NCBI GenBank assembly: GCA_900549825.1
Contig: URQB01000004.1
Location: forward strand, 62,001-126,000
DNA: 64,000 nt
Source of the DNA: an uncultured Oscillospiraceae bacterium
Lineage (GTDB): Bacteria > Bacillota > Clostridia > Oscillospirales > Acutalibacteraceae
Direction of reading: 5' to 3'
The notes below the pieces were generated by a model. That model was not told the origin of the DNA and did not search any database. It saw only the letters and a program-made list of their open reading frames with translations. Shown piece after piece: positions 1 through 7,890 of the stretch (the stretch's first letter is position 1; every line of letters starts with the position of its first letter). A program made the position numbers and the translations under genes.

Positions 1-248
1 AATCGCTCGAGAGCTTTGAAAGCATTTCAGCGCCGGATTCCTGCCGGGAGAGCCGGCTCTGCTTTGCAACAGCAAAGAAAAAAACAAATACTGCATATGC
101 CCTGATGATCCAGATTTTGGGGGACGGACAATATACCAACGATGATATGGCCAATCTGACCGCATTGAAAGCGGCGGCAGAGGTCATCGCGGAATCCTAC
201 CAGTCGGGCTTCAAGCTTCTTAAAAAAACGCTCGACGAGCTAAAATAG
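1..248 (+). CDS. 3' end of an unidentified gene (cut by window edge)
   Basis: A frame open from base 3 runs to a TAG at 246-248, giving about 81 residues with no internal stop. The last 45 residues look like a helical, charged C-terminus ending in LKKTLDELK. I do not recognise the family. The 5' end lies outside the window, and an upstream frameshift cannot be excluded because the first 30 codons are less protein-like than the rest. The gene reads toward upp but is separated from it by about 360 bases and by upp's own promoter. Confidence 0.4.
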   Translation, partial: SLESFESISAPDSCRESRLCFATAKKKTNTAYALMIQILGDGQYTNDDMANLTALKAAAEVIAESYQSGFKLLKKTLDELK

Positions 249-548
249 GTTGCGTCCGATTTTTATCCGTTCTCTCAGAACCGGATGCTGCATGACTGGC
301 TGACGATAAAATTCGGAAAACAAGCCCTGCGAAGATAGAGAAGAGGATCATGATATGCTGCAAACGATCACCATGCAGGACTTTCAGGTAATCGCTTCCG
401 CCGCGCTGCTTGCAGAGCATTCCATGGTTCGCACCGTTGCCTGCCAGGGAGGCAATCCAGGCAAAGCTTTCATCCGTGAAGGCTGCGCCGGCGCAAGGAG
501 CTGTTTCTATAACTGCTTTGGAAGAACAAATTGTCGCGCCGTCGGCTC
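249..548. other. Gene-poor stretch between the partial gene and upp
   Basis: Both strands carry open frames here, but none resembles a known protein. A 73-codon + frame at 355 has a weak GAGGA site and runs into the upp promoter. A small imperfect hairpin (ATCCGTTCT with AGAACCGGAT, about 259-281) follows the upstream stop but has no U-tract. The stretch may be decayed sequence. Confidence 0.3.
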
Positions 549-577
549 TTGTCTTTTTCCCGGGATAGGTGTATAAT
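549..577 (+). promoter_or_regulatory. Sigma-A promoter of upp
   Basis: TTGTCT (549-554) and a perfect TATAAT (572-577) are separated by 17 bases. The predicted start lies about 30 bases before the upp start codon. No PyrR-type attenuator is visible in the short leader. Confidence 0.75.
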
Positions 578-612
578 CGCAACGAGAAAGAAATCATTGG
601 AGGTCGTTGAAT

Positions 613-1242
613 TTGGGAAACGTTACAATCACCAATCATCCGCTTATCCAGCACAAGCTCACTCTGCTGCGTGATAAAAACACAGGCTCCAAGGAATTCC
701 GCGCGCTGGTCAGCGAGATCGCCATGCTGATGTGCTATGAGGCAACCCGCGATTTGCCGCTCAAAGAGGTGGAGATTGAAACCCCTGTGAGCGTGGCCAA
801 AACACGCGTCATTTCCGGCAAAAAGCTTGCCTTCGTCCCAATCCTGCGCGCAGGGCTTGGCATGGTAGACGGCGTTCTGGCGTTGGTACCCTCCGCGCGT
901 GTGGGCCATATCGGCCTCTACCGCGACCCTGATACACTTCAGCCGGTGGAATACTACTGCAAGCTGCCCGCCGATATTGAGGAGCGCGAAGTGATCGTGC
1001 TCGACCCGATGCTTGCAACCGGCGGCTCTGCGATCGATGCGATTAGTCAGATTAAAAAGCGCGGCCCGAAGACGATCAAATTCATGGGCATTATCGCTGC
1101 TCCCGAAGGGCTGGACGCGCTGTGCAAGGCCCATCCGGATGTTGATATCTTTTGCGCGGCGCTCGATGAAAAACTCAACGACCATGGCTATATCCTTCCC
1201 GGCCTCGGCGATGCGGGAGATCGTATCTTCGGCACAAAATAA
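613..1242 (+). CDS. upp: Uracil phosphoribosyltransferase
   Basis: This cytoplasmic enzyme makes UMP from uracil and PRPP (pyrimidine salvage). The 209-residue product aligns end to end with B. subtilis Upp as I remember it: HPLIQHKLT near the N-terminus, ISGKKL, the PILRAGLGMVDG segment, the PRPP loop in DPMLATGGSA and the C-terminal GLGDAGDR. I chose the second of two in-frame TTG codons (613) because it sits 9 bases after GGAGG (599-603) and gives MGNVTI, the usual family start. The TTG at 607 is too close to the ribosome site. The gene has its own promoter. Confidence 0.96.
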   Translation: MGNVTITNHPLIQHKLTLLRDKNTGSKEFRALVSEIAMLMCYEATRDLPLKEVEIETPVSVAKTRVISGKKLAFVPILRAGLGMVDGVLALVPSARVGHIGLYRDPDTLQPVEYYCKLPADIEEREVIVLDPMLATGGSAIDAISQIKKRGPKTIKFMGIIAAPEGLDALCKAHPDVDIFCAALDEKLNDHGYILPGLGDAGDRIFGTK

Positions 1243-1315
1243 CCCTTTCGATGAGGGAAATGATAGCGCTGGATGCTTGCCGTCTCGCGCTATTTGTATT
1301 TTAGGAGAAGGAACA

Positions 1316-2017
1316 GTGGAGGGGAATGATTTCTCATCCCTTTTTGTTCTGGATGAAAGGATGTCTAACATGCTGCAGATCCGTGGTCCGATCCTGCCAG
1401 AGCGGCTGCTTGTGAAAAAGGATATGGACGTTGTACTGCGTCAGGCAGTGGAGGAGGAGACCGATCTGACCGGAATTCTGTTTGAAGGCGGTATGGCGCC
1501 GGCTGAAACGCTCCGGATCATTTCCCTGAAGGAATGCCGGTTTTCCAGCTGCCGCTTTACTGGATGTAAAGGCGTTCAGCTTTACTTTTTGAATGTTCAG
1601 TTTGAAAGCTGTGATTTTTCCAGTGCGTTTTTTGACCGCTGTCTGTTTCGCCGGGTCCGTTTTATAAGCTGCAAACTATCCGGCGCCAATTTTTCCGACT
1701 CCTCTTTCGAGCAGTGTATTTTTGAAAACAGCCCGGGCCGTATGCTGTCCTTTTCAAGGGCACGGTGCAAGGAAGTCCTGTTTTCGGGATGTGACCTGTC
1801 TCATGCCAATTTACAGGAATCCAAACTGGTAAAAACCTTGTTTGAAAATTGCAGGCTGCGTGGTGTGGAACTGCTGCACACGCCTTTGAAAGGGATCGAT
1901 TTCACCTCAGACGACTTGGAAGGCATCAGTGTTACGATTCCTGAGCTGCGCGGCGCGATTGTCACAATGGAGCAGGCCTGTGAACTGGCAAGGCTGCTTG
2001 GCCTCGAAATCCGATGA
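1316..2017 (+). CDS. Pentapeptide-repeat protein
   Basis: This is a protein of about 233 residues whose middle (roughly residues 70-200) shows repeats of the A(D/N)LXX/C-S-F type: CRFSSCRF, CDFSSAFF, GANFSDSSF, CDLSHANL. Such repeats fold into a right-handed beta helix. Some relatives shield DNA gyrase or are scaffold proteins, but nothing here fixes a function. The cysteine-rich core is typical of Firmicutes members. I chose GTG 1316 because AGGAGAAGG (1303-1311) precedes it; ATG 1361 and ATG 1370 are alternatives. It lies 73 bases after upp and may be cotranscribed with it. Confidence 0.75.
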   Translation: MEGNDFSSLFVLDERMSNMLQIRGPILPERLLVKKDMDVVLRQAVEEETDLTGILFEGGMAPAETLRIISLKECRFSSCRFTGCKGVQLYFLNVQFESCDFSSAFFDRCLFRRVRFISCKLSGANFSDSSFEQCIFENSPGRMLSFSRARCKEVLFSGCDLSHANLQESKLVKTLFENCRLRGVELLHTPLKGIDFTSDDLEGISVTIPELRGAIVTMEQACELARLLGLEIR

Positions 2018-2162
2018 ACGGAAAGCCGGTAGTAGCATGCAGATGTCCGCTATGATAAGGGCTAGCATATCAATGAAACCTGATCAAATAAAATCAGAAA
2101 TTTATGATGAATTTATAAAATCGGAGTGTATTTCCATTCCTTAAAAGATTTCATTTTCAGCC

Positions 2163-2192
2163 GGTTGGAATCTTATGATCCCAGCCGCTTTT
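2163..2192 (+). terminator. Possible terminator after the pentapeptide gene
   Basis: A ten-base imperfect stem (2163-2172 with 2177-2186, TTAT loop, one mismatch and one wobble) is followed by CGCTTTT. It lies between the pentapeptide-repeat gene and the ileS promoter. Confidence 0.5.
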
Positions 2193-2255
2193 CGTCCCAC
2201 ACCCTCCTGATCCCGCAAAAAAGCAATAAATTCAAATAACGGATCGTCCGGGCAC

Positions 2256-2284
2256 TTGCAATGTGCATTTTGCATGTGTATAAT
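2256..2284 (+). promoter_or_regulatory. Sigma-A promoter of ileS
   Basis: TTGCAA (2256-2261), a 17-base spacer and TATAAT (2279-2284) precede ileS. In the 335 bases 2018-2352 I see only the terminator candidate and this promoter. The T-box core AGGGTGGNACCGCG is absent, so ileS does not appear to be controlled by a T-box. Confidence 0.75.
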
Positions 2285-2352
2285 TATATTGTTTATACTT
2301 TGTTGCACTTTGCACTCGCAATCGTATTTTCACTTATATTGGAGGGCTTACA

Positions 2353-5300
2353 TTGGCAGAGTCAGAAAAAAACAGCTTCGTTGATCTGGAGCACAGCGTC
2401 ATGCAGTTTTGGGAGGAGAACGATTGCTTCAACAGGCTGCGTGAAAAAAATCATGGGCATGAAATGTTTCGCTTCCTCGACGGGCCGATTACCGCGAACA
2501 ACCCCATGGGCATCCATCATGCCTGGGGGCGGACGCTGAAGGATACGTTTATCCGCTATAAGGGAATGCGCGGCTACGACTGCCGCTACCAGAACGGCTT
2601 TGACGCACAGGGCCTGTGGGTTGAGGTCGAGGTTGAGAAAGAGCTTGGGTTCCAAACAAAAAAAGACATTGAAGCCTATGGAATGGACAAGTTCACGCGC
2701 AAATGCGTGGAGCGCGTCCAGCGGTTTTCCGGTATTATCACGGAGCAATCCAAACGCCTGGGCCAATGGATGGATTGGGAAAACTCCTATTTTACGCATA
2801 CCGATAAAAACATCGGTGGCATCTGGCATTTTTTGAAGACCTGCCATGATCACGGCTGGATCGAACGCGAATATAAGCCTATGCCATGGTGCCCGCGGTG
2901 CGGCACCTCGCTCTCTGAGCACGAGATGACTGGCTCCTACAAAATGATGAAGCACAAATCCGTCTTCTTTAAGCTGCCGGTCATCGGGCATGATTTCAAG
3001 ATGCTTGCCTGGACGACAACTCCGTGGACGCTTTCCGCCAATGTTTCCCTCGCCGTTAACCCGGAGATTGATTATGTGGAAGTGAAGGTGAAAAGCGACG
3101 AGCGGCCGATCGTGCTGGCCAAGAATGCGATTCAATACCTGGGTGACGATAAGGTGGAAGTTCTGCGCGCATTCAAGGGCGATGAGCTGGTCGGCCTGAA
3201 GTTTGAAACCTGTTTCCCCGAGTTTGAAGCGCAGCAGGGCGTGGATCACTCCATCGTCGCGTGGGACGATGTCGCCGCCGACGAAGGCACCGGCATCGTC
3301 CATATCGCGCCCGGCTGCGGCGTGGAGGACTATGAGCTGGGCCTCCGGCTTGGCCTTGCACAGATCATGCCGGTAGACGATATGGGCATGTTTCTCGATC
3401 AATTCGGCTGGATGACGGGCAAAAACAGCCACGACATCGCAGACGAAGTCTTTCAAAAACTTGAGGAAGCCGGTAAGCTTTACAAGGTAATGGAATATGA
3501 GCACAGCTATCCGGTCTGCTGGCGGTGTAAGTCTGAGGTCATTTTCCGTCTGGTGCCCGCATGGTATATCCGCACGGAAGAAATTAAGCCCCGCCTGATT
3601 GCCGCGGCGGAAAAGGTACAATGGGAGCCTGCTTCCAACGGAAAGCGGATGCAGGACTGGCTCAATAATATGGGCGACTGGAATATTTCCCGCAAGCGCT
3701 ATTACGGGATGCCGCTGCCGTTTTATCCCTGCGAGCACTGCGGCCATCTGACGGTTGTCGGCTCAAAAGAGGGATTGAAAACTCTGAGCACCGATCCGGC
3801 GGCTGTGGATGCTCTTCCTGAATTGCACCGCCCCTGGATCGACGATATCAAGATCAAATGCCCGGAATGCGGTCATGAGGTTTCCCGCATCAGCGAGATC
3901 GGCGACGTATGGCTGGATGCCGGCATCGTCCCATTCTCCACGCTCGGCTATTTCGATGACAAAGAGGCCTGGCGCAAAAATTATCCGGCCGAGTGGATTA
4001 CGGAAATGCGCGAGCAGGTGCGCCTGTGGTTTTATTCCATGCTCTTCATGAGCGTTGTTTTAGAGGACCGCGCGCCGTATGATCGCGTCCTCTCCTACAA
4101 TACCGTTGTGTCGGAGGATGGCTCCAAGTTCTCCAAAACCGGCTTTATGATCAAATTTGACGAAGCTGCGGAGAAGATCGGCGCGGATACGATCCGTTAT
4201 ATGTATGCTGGCGCGCCAGTGGCAAATGATGTACGGTTTGGTTATAACTTGGGTGACGAAGCGCGCCGCAAGCTGCTCTCCTTCTGGAATATCTTCACCT
4301 TCTTCAACACCTATGCGCAGATCGACAAGCCTATTCTGGAGGGCTATACGCCTGATTTCAGCAAGCTTACGCCGACTGACCGCTGGCTGGTGCTGCGCAC
4401 CAACGCCTTCCTCGAGAGGGCTACTGAGGTCATGGACGACTATAAAACCTATCTGCTCGTCAAGGACTTTGAGATCTTTGTGGATGATATCTCCAACTGG
4501 TATATCCGCACCAACCGCCGCCGCTTCTGGAAGACGGAGAATGAGGCCGATAAGATGGTGGCCTATTGGACACTCTTTTACGCTCTGAATACCTGCGTAC
4601 AGGTGATGTCCCCAATCATTCCGTTTATGACGGAGCACATCTGGCAGGAGTTGACTCGCAAAGTGATGCCAAACGCCCCCATCAGCGTGCATCTGAGCGA
4701 TTGGCCGCAGCCGATGGAGGGTATTGCGGACGACGGCGTGATCGAGCAGACGGAGCGCGCCCGCGCAGTAATCGCCACTGCCATGCGCCTGCGCAACGAG
4801 CAACAGCTCAAGGTCCGTCAGCCGCTCCAGAAGCTCTATATCTGCTGCGATGAAGCCGTAGCAGGCCAGATACGCGTGTTTGAAAAGAATGTGCTGGATG
4901 AACTCAACGTCAAGGAAATCGTTTATATCCAGGATTTCAACCTGCTGGAGGATGCTTATCTGGGCGTCAACTTCAAGGTCGCCGGCGCGGTGCTCAAGAA
5001 GAATGTCAATCAGATGAAGCAATCTCTGGAAGCAGCTTCCGCAGAAGAAATGAATGTTATGGTCGCGGCTTTTGACGCGGGAGAGAAGATTTCCGTTCCA
5101 GGCTGGGAAGAGAGCTTTGACGCGGTGCTCTTCGTCCGCCAGTCCAGAACAAAGGCGGGAATCGTTTCTGCAGAATGCGGGGAAGGTGTGGTCATCGCCC
5201 TCGACACGGTTCTGACCGACGCTTTGCGTGCGGAGGGCGCTGTGCGCGATATCATCCGCCAGTGCCAGCTTCTGCGCAAGGAAGCGGGTTATCAGGTAGA

Positions 5301-5493
5301 GCAGCATATCAAGGCGGCGATTGTAACGGGCAGCGCTTTCCTTTCGGATGCTCTTGCGGCACAACAAGCGCATATTGCGGCAGAGCTGCTTGCTGATGAA
5401 CTGAACTTCGCCCCCATGGAGCATGCTGATCTGACAAAAGAGCTCGAGATTGGCTCCGATTTCGTGACGATTGCAGTGTTAAAAGCCGAATAG
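2353..5493 (+). CDS. ileS: Isoleucyl-tRNA synthetase, long divergent form
   Basis: This class I enzyme charges tRNA-Ile with isoleucine. The 1046-residue product has the Rossmann and editing layout of IleRS. The signature motifs are unusual: the HIGH box reads GIHHAWGR (residues 53-60) and the KMSKS loop reads GSKFSKTG (about 590-597). Several CxxC pairs (near 180, 390, 460 and 502) may bind zinc. WIEREYKPMPWCPRCGTSLS and the C-terminal anticodon region with SPIIPFMTEHIWQE support the assignment. The start is TTG 2353, seven bases after GGAGG. The length and motifs point away from the standard 920-residue form. Exact subclass is inferred. Confidence 0.88.
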   Translation: MAESEKNSFVDLEHSVMQFWEENDCFNRLREKNHGHEMFRFLDGPITANNPMGIHHAWGRTLKDTFIRYKGMRGYDCRYQNGFDAQGLWVEVEVEKELGFQTKKDIEAYGMDKFTRKCVERVQRFSGIITEQSKRLGQWMDWENSYFTHTDKNIGGIWHFLKTCHDHGWIEREYKPMPWCPRCGTSLSEHEMTGSYKMMKHKSVFFKLPVIGHDFKMLAWTTTPWTLSANVSLAVNPEIDYVEVKVKSDERPIVLAKNAIQYLGDDKVEVLRAFKGDELVGLKFETCFPEFEAQQGVDHSIVAWDDVAADEGTGIVHIAPGCGVEDYELGLRLGLAQIMPVDDMGMFLDQFGWMTGKNSHDIADEVFQKLEEAGKLYKVMEYEHSYPVCWRCKSEVIFRLVPAWYIRTEEIKPRLIAAAEKVQWEPASNGKRMQDWLNNMGDWNISRKRYYGMPLPFYPCEHCGHLTVVGSKEGLKTLSTDPAAVDALPELHRPWIDDIKIKCPECGHEVSRISEIGDVWLDAGIVPFSTLGYFDDKEAWRKNYPAEWITEMREQVRLWFYSMLFMSVVLEDRAPYDRVLSYNTVVSEDGSKFSKTGFMIKFDEAAEKIGADTIRYMYAGAPVANDVRFGYNLGDEARRKLLSFWNIFTFFNTYAQIDKPILEGYTPDFSKLTPTDRWLVLRTNAFLERATEVMDDYKTYLLVKDFEIFVDDISNWYIRTNRRRFWKTENEADKMVAYWTLFYALNTCVQVMSPIIPFMTEHIWQELTRKVMPNAPISVHLSDWPQPMEGIADDGVIEQTERARAVIATAMRLRNEQQLKVRQPLQKLYICCDEAVAGQIRVFEKNVLDELNVKEIVYIQDFNLLEDAYLGVNFKVAGAVLKKNVNQMKQSLEAASAEEMNVMVAAFDAGEKISVPGWEESFDAVLFVRQSRTKAGIVSAECGEGVVIALDTVLTDALRAEGAVRDIIRQCQLLRKEAGYQVEQHIKAAIVTGSAFLSDALAAQQAHIAAELLADELNFAPMEHADLTKELEIGSDFVTIAVLKAE

Positions 5494-5507
5494 AATGAGT
5501 CTAAACA

Positions 5508-5554
5508 AGAGCGCATCGAAGCGGACGAATCATCTCTTCGGTGCGCTCTGCTTT
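5508..5554 (+). terminator. Terminator after ileS
   Basis: A 14-base stem (5508-5521 with 5536-5549, one wobble pair) starts 14 bases after the ileS stop. The downstream run GCTTTATG is only weakly U-rich. Confidence 0.6.
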
Positions 5555-5556
5555 AT

Positions 5557-5592
5557 GTAAAAAAGTGGGTACTGCCAAATGCAATACCCACT
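5557..5592 (-). terminator. Terminator of the KamA-family gene
   Basis: An eight-base perfect stem (AGTGGGTA 5564-5571, TACCCACT 5585-5592) is followed on the - strand by a run of six T. It lies 26 bases after the stop of the aminomutase gene. Confidence 0.8.
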
Positions 5593-5617
5593 GCGTAATT
5601 TGCCGGAAGCTTTTTTG

Positions 5618-6706
5618 TTATAGCCAGGCCTGCCCGTCCTCCAGCTCCACCGTAAAGATACGGCTATTGTTTTTCGGATCTTTCGCCTGATGGTATTTGA
5701 AGAGCATCTCTTTGTCATTCAGCATGCCGAGGATTTCAATTTTGCCGGTTTCGTGCGACATTGCGTAGCGCACGCGCTTGCTGAATCCGTTGCATTTCGC
5801 CTTTGCCTGATCCACGATTTTTGCGCCTTCCGCAAGCGGCACCTGGAACTGCGTTTTCACATGAGTCACCGGCCTGCACTGGAAGATGTAATAGGGGATC
5901 ACGCGGTAACGGATCAGGGAATTAAAGAGATTTGCAAGCGTATCCGGATCGTCGTTAACACCGCGGAGCAAAACGGTCTGATTATTCACGATGACACCGG
6001 CGTTCAGGAGCGCATCGACCGATGCAATCGCCTCCGGCGTCAGCTCATTCGCATGGTTGAACTGTGTCGTGACGTAGATCGTTTTTTTCTGGCCATACTC
6101 CCGCAGGATTTCCAGCAGCTCCGGGTCTTCTGTAATGCGGGAGGGGAGGGTAACCGGAATCCGCGTGCCGAACCGAATGAAGTCAAGGTGATTGATCACG
6201 GAGAGCTCTTTTAAATAGTAAGCAATCACCTGATTGTTATTCAGGAAGGAATCTCCGCCGGAAATCAAAACGTTGTTGATCTCCTGATGCTCTTTGATAT
6301 AGGCGAGGATCGGGGCAAACGTTTTAGCGACCTCTTCATCTGAGGTGCCCACCAGGCGCTTACGGAAGCAGTGGCGGCAATACATCGCACATTTGCTGGT
6401 AGAGAGGATCAGGGAAGTTTGCATATATTTATGCTGCAGGCCTTCTGTTTTGGTGTTGCTCGCTTCGCCGCTGGTATCCCACATGCCCGCGTCATCGAGC
6501 TCCTCCAGCGCGGGAAGGCTCATCTTACGGATCGGATCGTTCGGGTCATTCGGATCGATCAGAGAAAGATAATAGCGGGGGATGGACATCGGGAAGTCTT
6601 TCACAATGGACTCTAATTTTTCAATCTCTGAGCTTTCAAAGGGTATGTATTTGGCGAGCTCCTCGATTGTTGTTACGTTATTTTTTAATTCTTCTTGCCA
6701 GCTCAT
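5618..6706 (-). CDS. KamA-family radical SAM aminomutase (glutamate 2,3-aminomutase-like)
   Basis: This is a 362-residue radical SAM, PLP-dependent aminomutase. The cluster motif CAMYCRHC gives C106, C110 and C113. ISGGDSF and a C-terminal GK (in SHETGK, likely the PLP lysine) follow the family pattern. Lysine 2,3-aminomutase has YQCDL, where the Asp grips the substrate amino group; here it is FQCRPV, as I remember for glutamate 2,3-aminomutase. I therefore favour an acidic or neutral substrate, by inference. Beta-amino acids can serve as compatible solutes. The start at 6706 follows AAGGAGG by five bases. It is monocistronic. Confidence 0.85.
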   Translation of the reverse strand: MSWQEELKNNVTTIEELAKYIPFESSEIEKLESIVKDFPMSIPRYYLSLIDPNDPNDPIRKMSLPALEELDDAGMWDTSGEASNTKTEGLQHKYMQTSLILSTSKCAMYCRHCFRKRLVGTSDEEVAKTFAPILAYIKEHQEINNVLISGGDSFLNNNQVIAYYLKELSVINHLDFIRFGTRIPVTLPSRITEDPELLEILREYGQKKTIYVTTQFNHANELTPEAIASVDALLNAGVIVNNQTVLLRGVNDDPDTLANLFNSLIRYRVIPYYIFQCRPVTHVKTQFQVPLAEGAKIVDQAKAKCNGFSKRVRYAMSHETGKIEILGMLNDKEMLFKYHQAKDPKNNSRIFTVELEDGQAWL

Positions 6707-6804
6707 GATTGCCTCCTTGGTGGTATCCATAAAATTCTGTTTATAATAATAACATGATTCTGTGACTTGTTTATGAATAAATAAAATTATATTCAGTTTA
6801 TCAG

Positions 6805-6832
6805 TTGATTTTTCGTCAGATTATTCTATAAT
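6805..6832 (+). promoter_or_regulatory. Promoter of the acetyltransferase gene
   Basis: TTGATT (6805-6810), a 16-base spacer and TATAAT (6827-6832) lie about 75 bases before the start codon. Confidence 0.65.
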
Positions 6833-6906
6833 GATTTACATATTCTGTTTCAAAACAAGCAAAACCAATAAAAAGCATTCCAAAGTTAGGGGGAGGGAAA
6901 ACAGGA

Positions 6907-7410
6907 ATGAAATTTCGATTTTTAGAGGAAGATATGTTTTACAGCACCTTTTTATTTGAGATTTCTGAAGTACAGTGCGGTGATCACTATGATGAAAAGA
7001 ATCTGCAGCATGTGGAATGGCTGAGAAATTATATAAAATCGCTTTATCTCTGCGGCGGGCAGGCACTTTGCCTGTATTCTGACGAGGAAGAACCGATCGG
7101 CTTCATCTACCTGCTGCATGATCTAGGCCTTGAGAATGTTGATTGTTTTGGGAAAAAGGCGACGATTGCCATGTTCGAGGTAAAAGAGAAATACAGAAGC
7201 AAAGGCTATGGAACGATGCTTTGCAAAAAAGCGGAGGAGTATCTGCGCAGCCGCGGGGCAGAGTGTCTGTATACCGATACGCCCGACGATCCGGATGACA
7301 GGCGGGCTTTGTTGTTTTATATTCGTTATGGCTTTACGCCCGTTGGATGCCACCCTTGTGTAAACGGAAAAAACGATATGCCGCAAATCTATTTGTTTAA
7401 GTATCTTTAA
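6907..7410 (+). CDS. GNAT-family N-acetyltransferase
   Basis: A 167-residue acetyltransferase-fold protein. The acetyl-CoA loop is seen in KEKYRSKGYGTML (about residues 94-106), followed by the C-terminal FYIRYGFTPVG segment typical of GNAT enzymes. The N-terminal 60 residues are acidic and variable. The substrate cannot be told from sequence. ATG 6907 follows a purine-rich AGGGGGAGGG stretch. It stands alone behind its own promoter. Confidence 0.85.
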   Translation: MKFRFLEEDMFYSTFLFEISEVQCGDHYDEKNLQHVEWLRNYIKSLYLCGGQALCLYSDEEEPIGFIYLLHDLGLENVDCFGKKATIAMFEVKEKYRSKGYGTMLCKKAEEYLRSRGAECLYTDTPDDPDDRRALLFYIRYGFTPVGCHPCVNGKNDMPQIYLFKYL

Positions 7411-7580
7411 GCTTCGCCGCAGCTTTTCCATCATCAAAAAAACACCGTTTATGCTGGGCTTCCCCGCATAAACGGCTTGCGGAGAAGGACAGCAAACGCA
7501 TTTCACTTATATCCTATTCCGCTGAAAATAGGATTGCCGCATGAAGCGGTTATATGCAAGCTAATTTTTCCCACGAAACA
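7411..7580. other. Hairpin-rich spacer upstream of the SCIFF gene
   Basis: There are two perfect stems. CCGTTTATGC (7445-7454) pairs with GCATAAACGG (7466-7475); the T-rich flank lies on the - strand side (TGTTTTTTT), so as a terminator it points left, where no - strand gene exists. ATCCTATT (7511-7518) pairs with AATAGGAT (7527-7534). I see no gene here. Confidence 0.5.
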
Positions 7581-7609
7581 TTGAAAATCGCATGTGAGTG
7601 TGCTATAAT
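7581..7609 (+). promoter_or_regulatory. Strong promoter of the SCIFF operon
   Basis: TTGAAA (7581-7586), a 17-base spacer and a perfect TATAAT (7604-7609) lie 34 bases before the SCIFF start. Confidence 0.8.
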
Positions 7610-7643
7610 TTCCTTATTATCAGATCAGTGGGAGGATATTGAG

Positions 7644-7781
7644 ATGAAGCATATCGTAACGTTGAATCAGGCAAATCTGAAGAAGAGCGCTGCCAAAGGC
7701 GGCTGTGGCGAATGCCAGGCTTCCTGCCAGTCTGCCTGCAAGACTTCCTGCACGGTTGCCAACCAGAAGTGCGAAAAATAA
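7644..7781 (+). CDS. scfA: SCIFF ribosomally made peptide precursor (six cysteines in forty-five)
   Basis: A 45-residue peptide with exactly six cysteines (positions 21, 24, 28, 32, 36 and 43) and the conserved leader MKHIVTLNQANLKKSAAKGG. These are the defining traits of SCIFF peptides, which occur almost throughout Clostridia. The adjacent radical SAM enzyme links cysteine sulfur to alpha-carbons of upstream residues (thioethers). The physiological role of the mature peptide is not established. The start is ATG 7644, behind GGGAGG at 7630-7635. It is the first gene of a two-gene operon. Confidence 0.96.
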   Translation: MKHIVTLNQANLKKSAAKGGCGECQASCQSACKTSCTVANQKCEK

Positions 7782-7807
7782 GGTATACCAGTCAAATTGG
7801 CTTCACA

Positions 7808-7840
7808 AATTGAGGGGCAGGCAACTGTCCCTTAATTTTT
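7808..7840 (+). terminator. Intergenic terminator-like hairpin between SCIFF peptide and maturase
   Basis: A 13-base stem (7808-7820 with 7825-7837, two G-U wobbles, GCAA tetraloop) is followed by a T-run to 7840. It lies 27 bases after the peptide stop and 50 bases before the maturase start. Partial read-through would give much more peptide than enzyme mRNA. Confidence 0.7.
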
Positions 7841-7890
7841 CGTGTCCAAATTTCCGCGATCCGATATGCAAGGAAAGGAATATCCGTACG

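Noticed and set aside
220..1371. 383-codon open frame on the - strand across upp
   Set aside because: It is antisense to upp, whose family match and promoter are certain, and it resembles no protein.
2018..2352. T-box leader for ileS
   Set aside because: The AGGGTGGNACCGCG core is absent; only a promoter and a terminator candidate are visible.
4060..5424. 454-codon - strand frame within ileS
   Set aside because: Long antisense frame caused by codon bias of ileS; no ribosome site and no protein similarity.
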